Shown one piece after another: positions 1 through 8,652 of a stretch of DNA of 64,000 nt. The notes under the pieces are model-generated. The model was not told where the DNA came from and ran no database searches. It saw nothing but the letters and a program-made list of their open reading frames with translations. This DNA comes from Oxalicibacterium faecigallinarum (GTDB taxonomy: Bacteria; Pseudomonadota; Gammaproteobacteria; Burkholderiales; Burkholderiaceae_D). The stretch spans positions 248,001 to 312,000 of the forward strand of contig NZ_BMDI01000001.1 of NCBI RefSeq assembly GCF_014635705.1, given 5' to 3'. The first letter of the stretch is position 1; each line of letters opens with the position of its first letter. A program made the position numbers and the translations under genes.

Positions 1-995
1 GCCATGCAGTACGTGTCAAGTTGTTGGAGATCTATTCCAATCGTGGCGATGCGCGCTCGTTTGAAGTGGTTGCAACCGAGATGTATGGCATGACGCGTGG
101 TGAAGGTCCGGAATGGATGCAGGCGGCAACGCTGGGTCTGGTACTTGATCCAAGCAATCCGCTGTATGCCGCGGGTGGTGCCTCCGATGCGTTTGGGGAC
201 AGTACGGCTTCCCTGACGGCACCGACACAGCCAATGGCACCAGAGATCATGCAGGAAGAGGCCGATGCACAGGTAGACGGGCGCATCGAACCAGTGATGG
301 ATACCACGTTGGTATTGGATAGTGCTGCGTTGGTGACGGAAAACAATTCGGAAGCTCGTATCGATACTGCCGAATTCACGTTACCTCAAACGGACAATGA
401 CAAACAGCCGGTCGAGGATCTTGAGTTTGATCTCGAGGGATTTGGCGAGGAAAAAGAAGATGTAGCGGAGGCTCAGGTCCCGCCGGTTCCGGCAGAACTG
501 CCGCCCGATGTTGCCGCTATCGATTTCAATTTCCTGGATCAGTCGCCTGTTACGCAGTCCCTTGCGTCCACGGAAGAAGAGAAGCCAGTGGTATCGCTGC
601 CGGAGCCTGAGGTGCCCGTATTGGAAACAGAGTCAGTGGTGCCACCGCCTGCGGCCACGCCCGAAGTTCTACTGCCTGAGTCGTTTGATCTGTCTTTCCC
701 GGGTGAGTCGGAGAAAGTGGCCGCACCTGCAGCAAAACCAGAGGATTTCGATCTGTCCGATATTTCTCTGGAACTGGATCCTTCGCAGTCGGGCGATGTT
801 TTGCCGGCGTTGGAAGGGCTGGACGAAGAGCATTATTCAGGTAGTGCAGAAATGGCGACCAAGCTGGATCTGGCATTGGCCTATCAGGAAATTGGTGACA
901 AGGAAGGGGCGCGCGAGTTGCTTGAGGAGGTGATCAAGGGTGGTAACACCGAGCAATCTGCCAGGGCAAGCGAGTTGCTGAGCAAGTTGGCCTGA
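1..995 (+). CDS. fimV: FimV, C-terminal part (5' end outside window)
   Basis: The reading frame is open from the first complete codon at position 3, so this is the C-terminal part of a larger protein. FimV is an inner-membrane and periplasmic hub protein that supports type IV pilus assembly and polar organisation. The visible 331 residues are a long acidic, Pro/Ala/Glu-rich linker with no globular motif. They end in a compact helical segment of about 50 residues (start near the SAEMATKLDLALAYQEIG motif) that matches the FimV C-terminal TPR-like domain. The N-terminal LysM part is outside the window. Location directly upstream of truA is the usual betaproteobacterial arrangement. A strong terminator follows the stop codon. 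Confidence 0.85.
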   Translation, partial: HAVRVKLLEIYSNRGDARSFEVVATEMYGMTRGEGPEWMQAATLGLVLDPSNPLYAAGGASDAFGDSTASLTAPTQPMAPEIMQEEADAQVDGRIEPVMDTTLVLDSAALVTENNSEARIDTAEFTLPQTDNDKQPVEDLEFDLEGFGEEKEDVAEAQVPPVPAELPPDVAAIDFNFLDQSPVTQSLASTEEEKPVVSLPEPEVPVLETESVVPPPAATPEVLLPESFDLSFPGESEKVAAPAAKPEDFDLSDISLELDPSQSGDVLPALEGLDEEHYSGSAEMATKLDLALAYQEIGDKEGARELLEEVIKGGNTEQSARASELLSKLA

Positions 996-1013
996 TCTCT
1001 TTCCGACCCAGAC

Positions 1014-1052
1014 AAACGGGCGCAATGCTATGCTTGCGCCCGTTTTCCTTTT
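1014..1052 (+). terminator. Rho-independent terminator after fimV
   Basis: A perfect 12-bp stem (1014-1025 with 1034-1045) and an 8-nt loop are followed by a T-rich tract. It closes the fimV transcript, so truA probably needs its own start or read-through. Confidence 0.85.
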
Positions 1053-1074
1053 TTAACCGGAAGAAGTTTCTTTC

Positions 1075-1887
1075 ATGACCAATCAATCGAAACGCATCGT
1101 GCTTGGCGTGCAATACGATGGCGCCAACTGGCGCGGCTGGCAGACGCAGCCCGATGGTCATACTGTGCAGGACAGGCTGGAGGCTGCGCTCAAATCGTTC
1201 ACGTTGCTTGATGTGGATACGATGTGTGCCGGTCGCACGGATACCGGTGTGCATGCGCTGGAGCAGGTGGTGCATTTCGATATACCGCTGGAACGGGACA
1301 TGAATTCCTGGGTGCGCGGCGTAAATACGTTTTTGCCACCCTCAATCGCCGTACGCTGGGCGACGGCAGTGCCAACGGATAGTGGCAAGGATTTTCATGC
1401 GCGCTTTAGCGCCAGTGCGCGTCAGTATCAGTATGTGTTGTACAACCATCCTGTTCGCTCGCCGATGATGGCCGGGCGCGCCGGTTGGGTGTTTCGTCCC
1501 CTGTCGTTAGAGCGCATGCAACAAGCTGCTAGGCATCTGATCGGGCAGCATGATTTCTCTGCATTCCGGGCCGCACAGTGCCAGGCCAATTCGCCGGTCA
1601 AGCATATGCAGATGATTACGGTTGAACAGCGCGGCGATCTGTTTCTGTTCACATTGAAAGCAAATGCATTTCTGCATCACATGGTGCGAAATATTCTAGG
1701 CTCCCTGATTGTGGTGGGCGTGGGGAATCAGCCACCAGAGTGGATCAAGACGGTTCTGGATGGGCGCGATCGTGCGTTGGCTGCACCGACCTTCATGCCG
1801 GACGGTTTGTACCTGGCAAAAATCGATTACGATCCCATATGGAGTTTGCCTCAGGCCCCTGTGGTAAATGCACTTTGGCCTGACTGA
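1075..1887 (+). CDS. truA: tRNA pseudouridine(38-40) synthase TruA
   Basis: TruA converts uridines 38-40 of the anticodon stem-loop to pseudouridine in many tRNAs. The protein has 270 residues, normal for the family. The N-terminal GVQYDGANWRGWQ segment and the catalytic AGRTDTGVHA motif, with the nucleophile Asp56, are intact. The C-terminal half carries the family's HHMVRNI motif. The gene sits between fimV and trpF as in most Burkholderiales. The ATG at 1075 has an AAGAAG-type ribosome site about 8 nt upstream. It ends 34 nt before the trpF start chosen here. Confidence 0.95.
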   Translation: MTNQSKRIVLGVQYDGANWRGWQTQPDGHTVQDRLEAALKSFTLLDVDTMCAGRTDTGVHALEQVVHFDIPLERDMNSWVRGVNTFLPPSIAVRWATAVPTDSGKDFHARFSASARQYQYVLYNHPVRSPMMAGRAGWVFRPLSLERMQQAARHLIGQHDFSAFRAAQCQANSPVKHMQMITVEQRGDLFLFTLKANAFLHHMVRNILGSLIVVGVGNQPPEWIKTVLDGRDRALAAPTFMPDGLYLAKIDYDPIWSLPQAPVVNALWPD

Positions 1888-1921
1888 CGCAACCGATAGA
1901 TTCATTAGGTTTTTCATCGAC

Positions 1922-2581
1922 ATGCATCGCACACGAATCAAAATTTGTGGCCTGACACGGGCGCAGGATGTACAGGCCGCAGTGGCCGCTGGCGCTGACG
2001 CGATCGGTTTTGTCTTTTATGACAAAAGTCCGCGTTACCTTGCACCGGCCGATGCCGGGCGCCTGATCGCTTCGGTTCCTCCGTTCATTACGACGACCGG
2101 ATTGTTCGTGAACGCGACGCAGGACGAGGTAAGCGCCGTTTTGCAGCAGGCGCCCGTGTCTCTTTTGCAATTTCACGGGGATGAAACGGTAGAGACGTGC
2201 GTAGCGATTGCGCAAGCGGTTAACCGTCCTTTCATCCGTGCGGTCCGGGTGAAACCGGAGACGACGGCGCGTGATTTGGTAGAATACGAGGCTGAATATC
2301 GCGCCGCCAGCGGATTGTTTGCGGGCTTGTTGCTGGATGCATTTGCAGAAGGTTATGGCGGCAGTGGAAAGGTTTTCGATTGGTCTCTCATTCCGGAAAG
2401 CATCGCGCCTCGGGTCGTTTTGAGTGGTGGCTTGAGCGTACAAAACGCGACTGACGCAGTGCGTCGGGTTCGCCCTTACGCGGTCGATATCAGCAGTGGT
2501 GTCGAAGCGGCCAAGGGTATCAAGGACGCAGAAAAGATTCGCGCTTTCATCAGCGCAGTGCGTGCAGCCGACGCTGCATAG
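1922..2581 (+). CDS. trpF: Phosphoribosylanthranilate isomerase TrpF
   Basis: TrpF isomerises N-(5-phosphoribosyl)anthranilate to the 1-deoxyribulose form, the third step of tryptophan synthesis. It is a single TIM barrel of 219 residues. The KICGLT motif carries the catalytic Cys9, and the late VDISSGVE segment carries the general-acid region and phosphate-binding end. I chose the ATG at 1922 because MHRTRIKICGLT is the family N-terminus. An in-frame ATG at 1868 would add 18 unrelated residues and overlap truA. The gene heads trpF-trpB-trpA. The earlier trp genes are not in the window, so the pathway is split. Confidence 0.95.
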   Translation: MHRTRIKICGLTRAQDVQAAVAAGADAIGFVFYDKSPRYLAPADAGRLIASVPPFITTTGLFVNATQDEVSAVLQQAPVSLLQFHGDETVETCVAIAQAVNRPFIRAVRVKPETTARDLVEYEAEYRAASGLFAGLLLDAFAEGYGGSGKVFDWSLIPESIAPRVVLSGGLSVQNATDAVRRVRPYAVDISSGVEAAKGIKDAEKIRAFISAVRAADAA

Positions 2582-2608
2582 CCGGACTAACTTCACAAGA
2601 GAATAAGC

Positions 2609-3880
2609 ATGAAAGAACTGAACGCACTCGGTGGTTTCGCCGAGCGGCAAGCCGTGACGGAAACGACCCTGCAGCAAACGGCGCCGTACAATTTTCCTGA
2701 TGCGAAAGGGCATTTCGGTCAGTATGGCGGAAGCTTCGTGTCCGAAACCCTGAGCCATGCGCTGGACGAGCTCACCAAGGCTTATGCCCATTACAGCAAG
2801 GATCCATCCTTCCTCGAAGAATTTCACTACGACCTCAAGCATTTCGTCGGTCGTCCAAGCCCGATTTATCACGCCAAACGCTGGTCCGAAAAAATGGGCG
2901 GCGCCCAGATTTACTTCAAACGCGAAGACTTGAATCACACTGGCGCGCACAAGATCAATAACGTGATTGGCCAGGCATTGCTGGCACGTCGCATGGGCAA
3001 AAAACGCATCATCGCTGAAACCGGCGCCGGTCAGCATGGGGTGGCAACGGCAACGATCTGCGCACGCTTTGGTCTCGAATGCGTGATTTATATGGGTAGT
3101 GAGGACGTCAAGCGTCAGGCGCAGAACGTCTATCGCATGAAGTTGCTGGGCGCGACGGTGGTGCCGGTTGAATCGGGTTCCAAAACGCTGAAGGATGCAT
3201 TGAACGAAGCGATGCGCGACTGGGTAACCAATGTCGAAAACACCTTCTACATCATTGGTACGGTTGCGGGCCCACATCCGTATCCGATGATGGTGCGAGA
3301 CTTCCAGTCCGTGATCGGCGAGGAGTGCAAAGAGCAAATGCCGGAGATGGCAGGACGCCAGCCGGACTATGTGCTGGCCTGTATCGGTGGCGGCTCCAAT
3401 GCAATGGGTATTTTTTATCCATACATTGGTGTGCCAGGCGTTCAACTGATTGGTGTGGAAGCGGCAGGCGAAGGGCTGGAAACGGGCAAGCATTCGGCTT
3501 CGTTGACGGCTGGCTCGCCCGGTGTATTGCACGGCAATCGCACCTATCTGTTGCAGGATGAAAATGGCCAGATCATCGAGACGCATTCGATTTCGGCTGG
3601 TCTCGATTATCCGGGCGTCGGTCCAGAACATGCCTGGCTCAAGGATTCATCGCGCGCGCAATATGTGTCGGTAACCGATGAAGAGGCTTTGCAGGCCTTT
3701 CATGATTCTTGTCATATCGAAGGCATCATTCCTGCGCTGGAATCGAGTCATGCATTGGCTTATGCGGCCAAGCTGGCGGCAACCTTGCCAAAAGACAAGG
3801 TCGTGCTGGCCAATCTGTCCGGTCGTGGTGACAAGGACATGCATACCGTTGCACAGCGCAAGGGGTTGAAGTTCGATTGA
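2609..3880 (+). CDS. trpB: Tryptophan synthase beta chain TrpB
   Basis: TrpB condenses indole with serine to give tryptophan, using pyridoxal phosphate, in an alpha2-beta2 complex with TrpA. The 423-residue protein has the PLP lysine in HTGAHKINN (Lys115) and the cofactor phosphate loop GGGSNAMG. The N-terminus is about 20 residues longer than in the shortest homologues. The start has a GAGAATA ribosome site 8 nt upstream. It lies 27 nt after trpF, so the two are probably co-transcribed. A terminator-like hairpin follows, before trpA. Confidence 0.97.
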   Translation: MKELNALGGFAERQAVTETTLQQTAPYNFPDAKGHFGQYGGSFVSETLSHALDELTKAYAHYSKDPSFLEEFHYDLKHFVGRPSPIYHAKRWSEKMGGAQIYFKREDLNHTGAHKINNVIGQALLARRMGKKRIIAETGAGQHGVATATICARFGLECVIYMGSEDVKRQAQNVYRMKLLGATVVPVESGSKTLKDALNEAMRDWVTNVENTFYIIGTVAGPHPYPMMVRDFQSVIGEECKEQMPEMAGRQPDYVLACIGGGSNAMGIFYPYIGVPGVQLIGVEAAGEGLETGKHSASLTAGSPGVLHGNRTYLLQDENGQIIETHSISAGLDYPGVGPEHAWLKDSSRAQYVSVTDEEALQAFHDSCHIEGIIPALESSHALAYAAKLAATLPKDKVVLANLSGRGDKDMHTVAQRKGLKFD

Positions 3881-3883
3881 TGA

Positions 3884-3922
3884 CAAACGGCGCGTGCCTT
3901 GCGCGTGCCGTTTTTTTTTTCA
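3884..3922 (+). terminator. Terminator-like hairpin between trpB and trpA
   Basis: An AAACGGC...GCCGTTT stem extends into a GCG/CGC section with a small bulge and is followed by ten consecutive Ts at 3911-3920. It is unusual to see this between the genes of the two tryptophan synthase subunits. It may terminate or attenuate transcription into trpA. Confidence 0.75.
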
Positions 3923-3989
3923 TACTCGCTTTGTTGACATCACCGGCACCGATCTCGCGAACAGCCAGGTGCCACTTTTGTAAAATCTC

Positions 3990-4787
3990 ATGTCCAGAAT
4001 CCAGTCCACGCTGACCGCCTTGGCAGCGCAAAAACGCAAGGGCCTTATTCCTTTCATCACGGCAGGTGATCCTGCGCCGGAACTGACAGTGCCGTTGCTG
4101 CATGCGCTGGTCGAAGGCGGTGCCGATATTCTGGAGCTGGGGGTGCCGTTTTCCGACCCGATGGCAGAAGGGCCCGTGATTCAGCGTGCCTGCGAACGTG
4201 CGCTCAAGTTCAATGTCGGCATGCGCGATGTCCTGGGTTATGTCAGCGAGTTTCGCAAAACCAATACGACGACACCGATCGTATTGATGGGGTATGCCAA
4301 CCCGATTGAACGCATGGGACAAGCGGCATTTGTGCAGGCAGCTAAAGATGCGGGCGTGGACGGCACGATCGTGGTCGACTACCCGCCGGAAGAGTGTGAA
4401 GACTTTTCTGCCTTGCTGAAAGCTGCCGGCATGGATCCGATTTTCCTGCTGGCGCCGACCTCGACGGAAGAGCGCATCAAGCAGGTTGCGGCACATGGCG
4501 CAGGTTTTAGCTATTACGTTTCACTCAAGGGTGTGACCGGCGCAGCCAATATCGATACGCAGGAAGTGGCACAACGTATTGCTGCCATCCGTCAACATGT
4601 CAAATTGCCAATTGGTGTCGGCTTTGGTATCCGTGATGCGGCGACGGCCAAGGCGGTTGCTGCAGTATCGGATGCGGTCGTGATCGGTAGTCGCATCATT
4701 CAGGAACTGGAAAATACGCCACGCGAGCAGGCGGTGGATGCCGTACGCAATTTTGTTTCTGGCATCCGTAAGGCGCTTGACGAATAA
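3990..4787 (+). CDS. trpA: Tryptophan synthase alpha chain TrpA
   Basis: TrpA cleaves indole-3-glycerol phosphate to indole, which is channelled to TrpB. It is a 265-residue TIM barrel. Catalytic Glu49 is present in [11 protein letters not shown]. The second catalytic acid, Asp60 in the Escherichia coli and Salmonella enzymes, aligns here with Glu60 (codon GAA at 4167-4169). The rest, including the GVTGA loop and the C-terminal GFGIR phosphate site, is normal. No good ribosome site precedes the ATG. The gene is separated from trpB by 109 nt holding a terminator-like hairpin, so expression may be partly independent. Confidence 0.95.
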   Translation: MSRIQSTLTALAAQKRKGLIPFITAGDPAPELTVPLLHALVEGGADILELGVPFSDPMAEGPVIQRACERALKFNVGMRDVLGYVSEFRKTNTTTPIVLMGYANPIERMGQAAFVQAAKDAGVDGTIVVDYPPEECEDFSALLKAAGMDPIFLLAPTSTEERIKQVAAHGAGFSYYVSLKGVTGAANIDTQEVAQRIAAIRQHVKLPIGVGFGIRDAATAKAVAAVSDAVVIGSRIIQELENTPREQAVDAVRNFVSGIRKALDE

Positions 4788-4846
4788 AGTGGCAATGTCG
4801 TTGCAGCGCAGTAAAATAGCGCTCTTTCCGCAAGAGCACGCAATTT

Positions 4847-4875
4847 TTGGCGAATAACCGGGCAAACGGTACAAT
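4847..4875 (+). promoter_or_regulatory. Candidate sigma-70 promoter for accD
   Basis: TTGGCG at 4847-4852, a 17-nt spacer and TACAAT at 4870-4875 form a fair sigma-70 promoter. The predicted start is about 25 nt upstream of the accD ATG. It lies in the short gap after trpA. Confidence 0.45.
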
Positions 4876-4905
4876 TCGGCAACTTGAAATTTGAAAGAGG
4901 TCACG

Positions 4906-5778
4906 ATGAGCTGGCTAGAAAAACTCCTTCCACCACGTATTCAGCGTTCTGACAGCGCGCAGCGCAAGTCGGTACCGGAAGGGCTGTGGGTTAAGTGCCC
5001 GTCGTGCGAATCGGTGTTGTATCGCACCGATCTGGAATCGAATATCCACGTATGCCCGAAATGCTCGCATCACATGCGCATTCGTGCCCGTGATCGTCTG
5101 GACGCCTTGCTGGATGCCGGTGGTCGTTATGACATCGCGCAGGAAGTGCTGCCAATCGATACGCTGAAGTTCAAGGACAGCAAGAAATATCCGGATCGTC
5201 TGAAGTCGGCGCTGGAAGCCACGGGCGAAACCGATGCGCTGGTGGTCATGGGCGGCTCCATCATGAGTTTGCCCGTCGTGGTTGCCTGCTTTGAATTCGA
5301 ATTCATGGGCGGCTCGATGGGTTCGGTCGTTGGCGAACGTTTTGCCCGTGCTGCCCAAACCGCGCTGGAACAAAAAGTCCCGCTGATCTGCTTTACCGCA
5401 ACCGGTGGTGCACGTATGCAGGAAGGTTTGCTGTCGTTGATGCAGATGGCAAAAACCACGGCCATGCTGACCAAGCTCTCCGAACGCAAAATTCCATTTA
5501 TCTCAGTGCTGACCGATCCGACCATGGGCGGCGTGTCGGCATCCTTTGCCTTCCTCGGTGACGTGGTCATCGCAGAGCCAAAGGCACTGGTTGGCTTTGC
5601 CGGTCCGCGTGTGATCGAAAACACTGTGCGCGAGAAGCTGCCGGAAGGTTTCCAGCGTGCAGAATTCCTCGTGCAAAAAGGTGCGGTCGACATGATCGTG
5701 GATCGTCGCAAAATGCGTGAAGAACTCGGTCGCCTGTTGGCCTTGTTGCAAAACCAGTCGGCTGACGTTCTGGCCTGA
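4906..5778 (+). CDS. accD: Acetyl-CoA carboxylase carboxyltransferase subunit beta AccD
   Basis: AccD and AccA (also in this window, at 62.2 kb) form the carboxyltransferase that moves CO2 from biotin carboxyl carrier protein to acetyl-CoA, giving malonyl-CoA. The 290-residue protein has the N-terminal zinc ribbon (Cys31, Cys34, Cys50, Cys53) followed by a crotonase-like carboxyltransferase fold. The ATG at 4906 is preceded by GAAAGAGG at a good distance. An in-frame TTG at 4891 is an unlikely start. It lies between trpA and folC, a conserved position in proteobacteria. Confidence 0.97.
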   Translation: MSWLEKLLPPRIQRSDSAQRKSVPEGLWVKCPSCESVLYRTDLESNIHVCPKCSHHMRIRARDRLDALLDAGGRYDIAQEVLPIDTLKFKDSKKYPDRLKSALEATGETDALVVMGGSIMSLPVVVACFEFEFMGGSMGSVVGERFARAAQTALEQKVPLICFTATGGARMQEGLLSLMQMAKTTAMLTKLSERKIPFISVLTDPTMGGVSASFAFLGDVVIAEPKALVGFAGPRVIENTVREKLPEGFQRAEFLVQKGAVDMIVDRRKMREELGRLLALLQNQSADVLA

Positions 5779-5796
5779 TTAACGGTTTGTAATGAC

Positions 5797-5830
5797 AAGC
5801 CCGAACCTGATCAGGTTCGGGCTTTTTATT
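5797..5830 (+). terminator. Rho-independent terminator after accD
   Basis: Perfect inverted repeat of 14 bp (5797-5810 with 5811-5824), GC-rich in the middle, followed by TTTTTATTT-type sequence. It ends the accD transcript before folC. Confidence 0.9.
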
Positions 5831-5878
5831 TGACCAAATGCCTGCATATAGTGGTTCTCCTCCCGTTTATTTCTGCAC

Positions 5879-7177
5879 ATGAATACGCTTCCCGTTACGC
5901 TTGATGCCTGGTTCACCCGTCTTGAAGCCATGCATCCCAAGACGATCGACATGGGTTTGTCGCGCGTACAGCAAGTCAAAATGTCCATGCAGATGGCGTT
6001 TGCCTGCCCGGTAATCACCGTGGGCGGGACCAATGGCAAGGGTTCGACTTGCGCGATGCTGGAAGCCATTCTGCTGCGCGCAGGTTATCGCGTTGGCTTA
6101 TACACTTCACCGCATTTGCTGGTCTTTAACGAGCGTGTGCGGATCAACGGGCAGATGGTGGATGATGCACAGTTGATCGCTGCTTTCAATGCCATTGAAC
6201 AGGCGCGCGGTGATGTCTCTTTGTCCTATTTTGAATTCACCACGCTGGCAGCCATGTGGTTGTTTGCTGAAGCCGGGCTGGATGCCGTGATTCTGGAGGT
6301 TGGACTGGGCGGTCGGCTGGATGCAGTCAATGTGCTGGATGCGGATGTCGCGATTGTTACCAGTGTCGATATTGATCACACGGAATACCTGGGCGATACG
6401 CGCGAGAAAATTGGTTTTGAGAAAGCCGGCATTTTCCGCACGGGCAGAACCGCGATCTGTGGTGATCCGGTACCGCCGGCATCCTTGGTTGAGCACGCTG
6501 AAAAAATCGGTGCCGATCTTTGGCTGTTCAATCGCGATTTCAATTACGCAGGCGACAAGCAACAATGGAATTTCAGTGGACGTGGTAATCGTCGTAATGC
6601 GTTGGCCTATCCGGCTTTGCGTGGCGCGAACCAGTTATTGAATGCTTCTTCGGTATTGGCCGCGCTGGAAGCTTTGCGTTTGCGCTTGCCAGTCAGTGCC
6701 CAGGACGTGCGCAGTGGGCTGGCGACTGTGGAACTGGTCGGTCGTTTCCAGATTCTGCCTGGTAAGCCATTGGTGATTCTGGATGTGGCGCACAATCCGC
6801 ATGCTGCCGCAACGCTGGCACAAAACCTCGACAACATGGGTTTCCATCCCTACACGCATGCGGTATTCGGTGCCATGCAGGACAAGGACATCGAAGGCGT
6901 ATTGGCGCACTTGAAAGGGCGGATCGACCACTGGTATCTGACGGACTTGCCCTTGCCACGCGCAGCTTCGGCCAGCGAACTGCGCGACAAGATACTCAAG
7001 ATGGATGACGGTTTGAAAGAAGGCGACACTGAACACAGTGTGCAAACCTTTGCAAGTCCTGCACATGCTTTTGCAAATGCCCTGAGCCGAGCGGGGGAGA
7101 GTGATAGAATTGCGGTTTTCGGATCCTTCCTCACAGTAGCCGGGGTCATGGAATTCCGCAATTCAGCGCAGCATTGA
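5879..7177 (+). CDS. folC: Bifunctional dihydrofolate synthase / folylpolyglutamate synthase FolC
   Basis: FolC joins glutamate to dihydropteroate to make dihydrofolate and then adds further glutamates to reduced folates. It is a 432-residue Mur-ligase-like protein. The ATP loop GGTNGKGST lies at residues 49-57, and a second ATP-binding segment contains the family VDIDHTEYLG motif. The C-terminal domain has the DVAHNPHA motif. It is the usual neighbour of accD. No convincing ribosome site is seen before the ATG. The end of the gene contains a possible promoter for the next gene. Confidence 0.95.
   Translation: MNTLPVTLDAWFTRLEAMHPKTIDMGLSRVQQVKMSMQMAFACPVITVGGTNGKGSTCAMLEAILLRAGYRVGLYTSPHLLVFNERVRINGQMVDDAQLIAAFNAIEQARGDVSLSYFEFTTLAAMWLFAEAGLDAVILEVGLGGRLDAVNVLDADVAIVTSVDIDHTEYLGDTREKIGFEKAGIFRTGRTAICGDPVPPASLVEHAEKIGADLWLFNRDFNYAGDKQQWNFSGRGNRRNALAYPALRGANQLLNASSVLAALEALRLRLPVSAQDVRSGLATVELVGRFQILPGKPLVILDVAHNPHAAATLAQNLDNMGFHPYTHAVFGAMQDKDIEGVLAHLKGRIDHWYLTDLPLPRAASASELRDKILKMDDGLKEGDTEHSVQTFASPAHAFANALSRAGESDRIAVFGSFLTVAGVMEFRNSAQH
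7086..7114 (+). promoter_or_regulatory. Possible extended -10 promoter inside the folC 3' end
   Basis: GTGATAGAATTGCG at 7101-7114 contains a TGA-TAGAAT extended -10 box, about 100 nt before the SPOR-protein gene. The stretch uses a rare AGA arginine codon. The same 14-mer occurs near the end of yceH at 57704-57717. The -35 is weak. Confidence 0.3.
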
Positions 7178-7211
7178 CGAATTGACCACTGAAGATTGAC
7201 CACTGAATCAT

Positions 7212-8057
7212 ATGGGCTTGTTCTCGTTTTTTCGTAAAGACCGGCAGGAATCGTCGGCAAGCGACAGCGACTTTTATTCCCGCGCTGATGAAGAACAGGC
7301 CTCTCGCCCCAAGCGCAAGAGCAAGCGCGACGACCCTGTCGATCCTGTTCTCCCTGAAAAGAAGCGCGCGCGCCGACGTCTGGTTGGCGCTGTTGCGCTG
7401 GTACTGGCAGCCGTTATCGGCTTGCCGATGATTCTGGATTCCGAACCCAAACCATTGTCGGACGATATCAGCATCCAGATCCCATCCAAGGACGTTGTCG
7501 CGCCGCCGCCAGCGCAGACAGCGAAGACGCCCGTAACGACGGAAGAGACCGCACGCGCTTCGCTGGATGCGGCGGAAGAGGTTGTCGAGACGCCAGCGCC
7601 CGCGGCTCGAGCAAAACCTGCACCGGAACCCGTTCCTGTACCCGTGACAAAACCGCAAGCACCTGCCGTTGCCAAAGTTGAGCCGGCACCACAGCCTAAA
7701 CCGTCGCAACCACCAGCCATCGACAAAAACGACACTTCTGCTGAAGCCGCGCGGGCACGCGCGATTCTGGAAGGTCGTCCTCAGGACAAAGCGGCGGCAG
7801 CAGCCAAGCCTGCACCAGCTGCAACCTCGGGCAAGATTGCCTTGCAGGTTGCGGCACTGGCATCGCAGGATAAAGTGAATGAGCTACAGAAGAAGCTGCA
7901 GGCCGCCGGTCTGAAATCGTATACGCAAAAAGTGGCGACGGCATCCGGTGATCGCATCCGTGTGCGTGTGGGCCCGTTTGCCAATGAAGCAGAAGCGGAA
8001 AAGGCGCGTGCCAAGCTCAGCAGCATTGGCTTGACGGGTACGATTGCGGCGCATTGA
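7212..8057 (+). CDS. SPOR-domain protein, DedD-like
   Basis: A probable cell-division protein that binds denuded septal peptidoglycan. The 281 residues comprise a basic cytoplasmic N-terminus, one membrane segment at about 57-75, a long Pro/Ala/Lys-rich periplasmic linker, and a C-terminal SPOR domain at about 205-280 (IALQVAALASQDKVNEL...RIRVRVGPF). This matches the architecture of DedD. Its place between folC and cvpA, as in Escherichia coli folC-dedD-cvpA-purF, supports this. The linker length varies widely in the family. Confidence 0.85.
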   Translation: MGLFSFFRKDRQESSASDSDFYSRADEEQASRPKRKSKRDDPVDPVLPEKKRARRRLVGAVALVLAAVIGLPMILDSEPKPLSDDISIQIPSKDVVAPPPAQTAKTPVTTEETARASLDAAEEVVETPAPAARAKPAPEPVPVPVTKPQAPAVAKVEPAPQPKPSQPPAIDKNDTSAEAARARAILEGRPQDKAAAAAKPAPAATSGKIALQVAALASQDKVNELQKKLQAAGLKSYTQKVATASGDRIRVRVGPFANEAEAEKARAKLSSIGLTGTIAAH

Positions 8058-8095
8058 TGCTTGTCAGTGTGGATAAGCAACAGCGTTGATTGACC

Positions 8096-8587
8096 GTGAC
8101 GATATTTGATTATCTGGTGTTGTTTGTACTGGCTTGCTCGGTGCTGATCAGCACCTTGCGCGGTTTGGTAAAGGAAATTCTTTCACTTCTGAGCTGGATT
8201 GTTGCTTTCGTGGTTGCCAATGCCTATGGTGAAACAGTCGCACCATGGCTGCCGCAGATGATCGAAGGCAATACCTTGCGGTTGATCGTGGCGTTTCTGG
8301 CCTTGTTCATCGGTGTGCGTATTTTGATGGGCTTGTTGTCGATGACGCTGGATGCCCTGATCAAGGCGACCGGGCTGACACTGGCTGATCGCGGACTGGG
8401 CGGCTTGTTTGGCCTTGCACGAGGATTGGTCCTGGTTTTGGCTGCGGTGTTGCTGTGCGGGATGACGGAGATTCCGCAGCAGCCATTTTGGCAGGATGCG
8501 TTATTCAGCCCGATGGCTGTCACAGCCGCGGAAACGGTGATGCCGCATCTGCCGGGCGAATTTACGCAACATATAAAGTTTAGGTAG
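8096..8587 (+). CDS. cvpA: CvpA family inner-membrane protein
   Basis: CvpA is a small inner-membrane protein needed for colicin V production in Escherichia coli and linked to envelope stress; its molecular role is unclear. The 163 residues contain four hydrophobic segments and the conserved FDYLVL and GLVKE motifs near the N-terminus. There is no ATG. GTG at 8096 (MTIFDYL) fits the family best, and TTG at 8090 is possible. It precedes purF, as in most gamma- and betaproteobacteria. Confidence 0.9.
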   Translation: MTIFDYLVLFVLACSVLISTLRGLVKEILSLLSWIVAFVVANAYGETVAPWLPQMIEGNTLRLIVAFLALFIGVRILMGLLSMTLDALIKATGLTLADRGLGGLFGLARGLVLVLAAVLLCGMTEIPQQPFWQDALFSPMAVTAAETVMPHLPGEFTQHIKFR

Positions 8588-8652
8588 TCAGTAGCTTGTA
8601 GGTTTATTGGCAGTTCTGGCAGTTTCCATTTGTTCTTGTTGAGGAGTCCACC

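Noticed and set aside
1793-3631. 612-residue minus-strand open frame across trpF and trpB
   Set aside because: It is antisense to two clear trp genes, has no domain that I recognise and shows the Arg/His/Cys-rich bias of a shadow frame.
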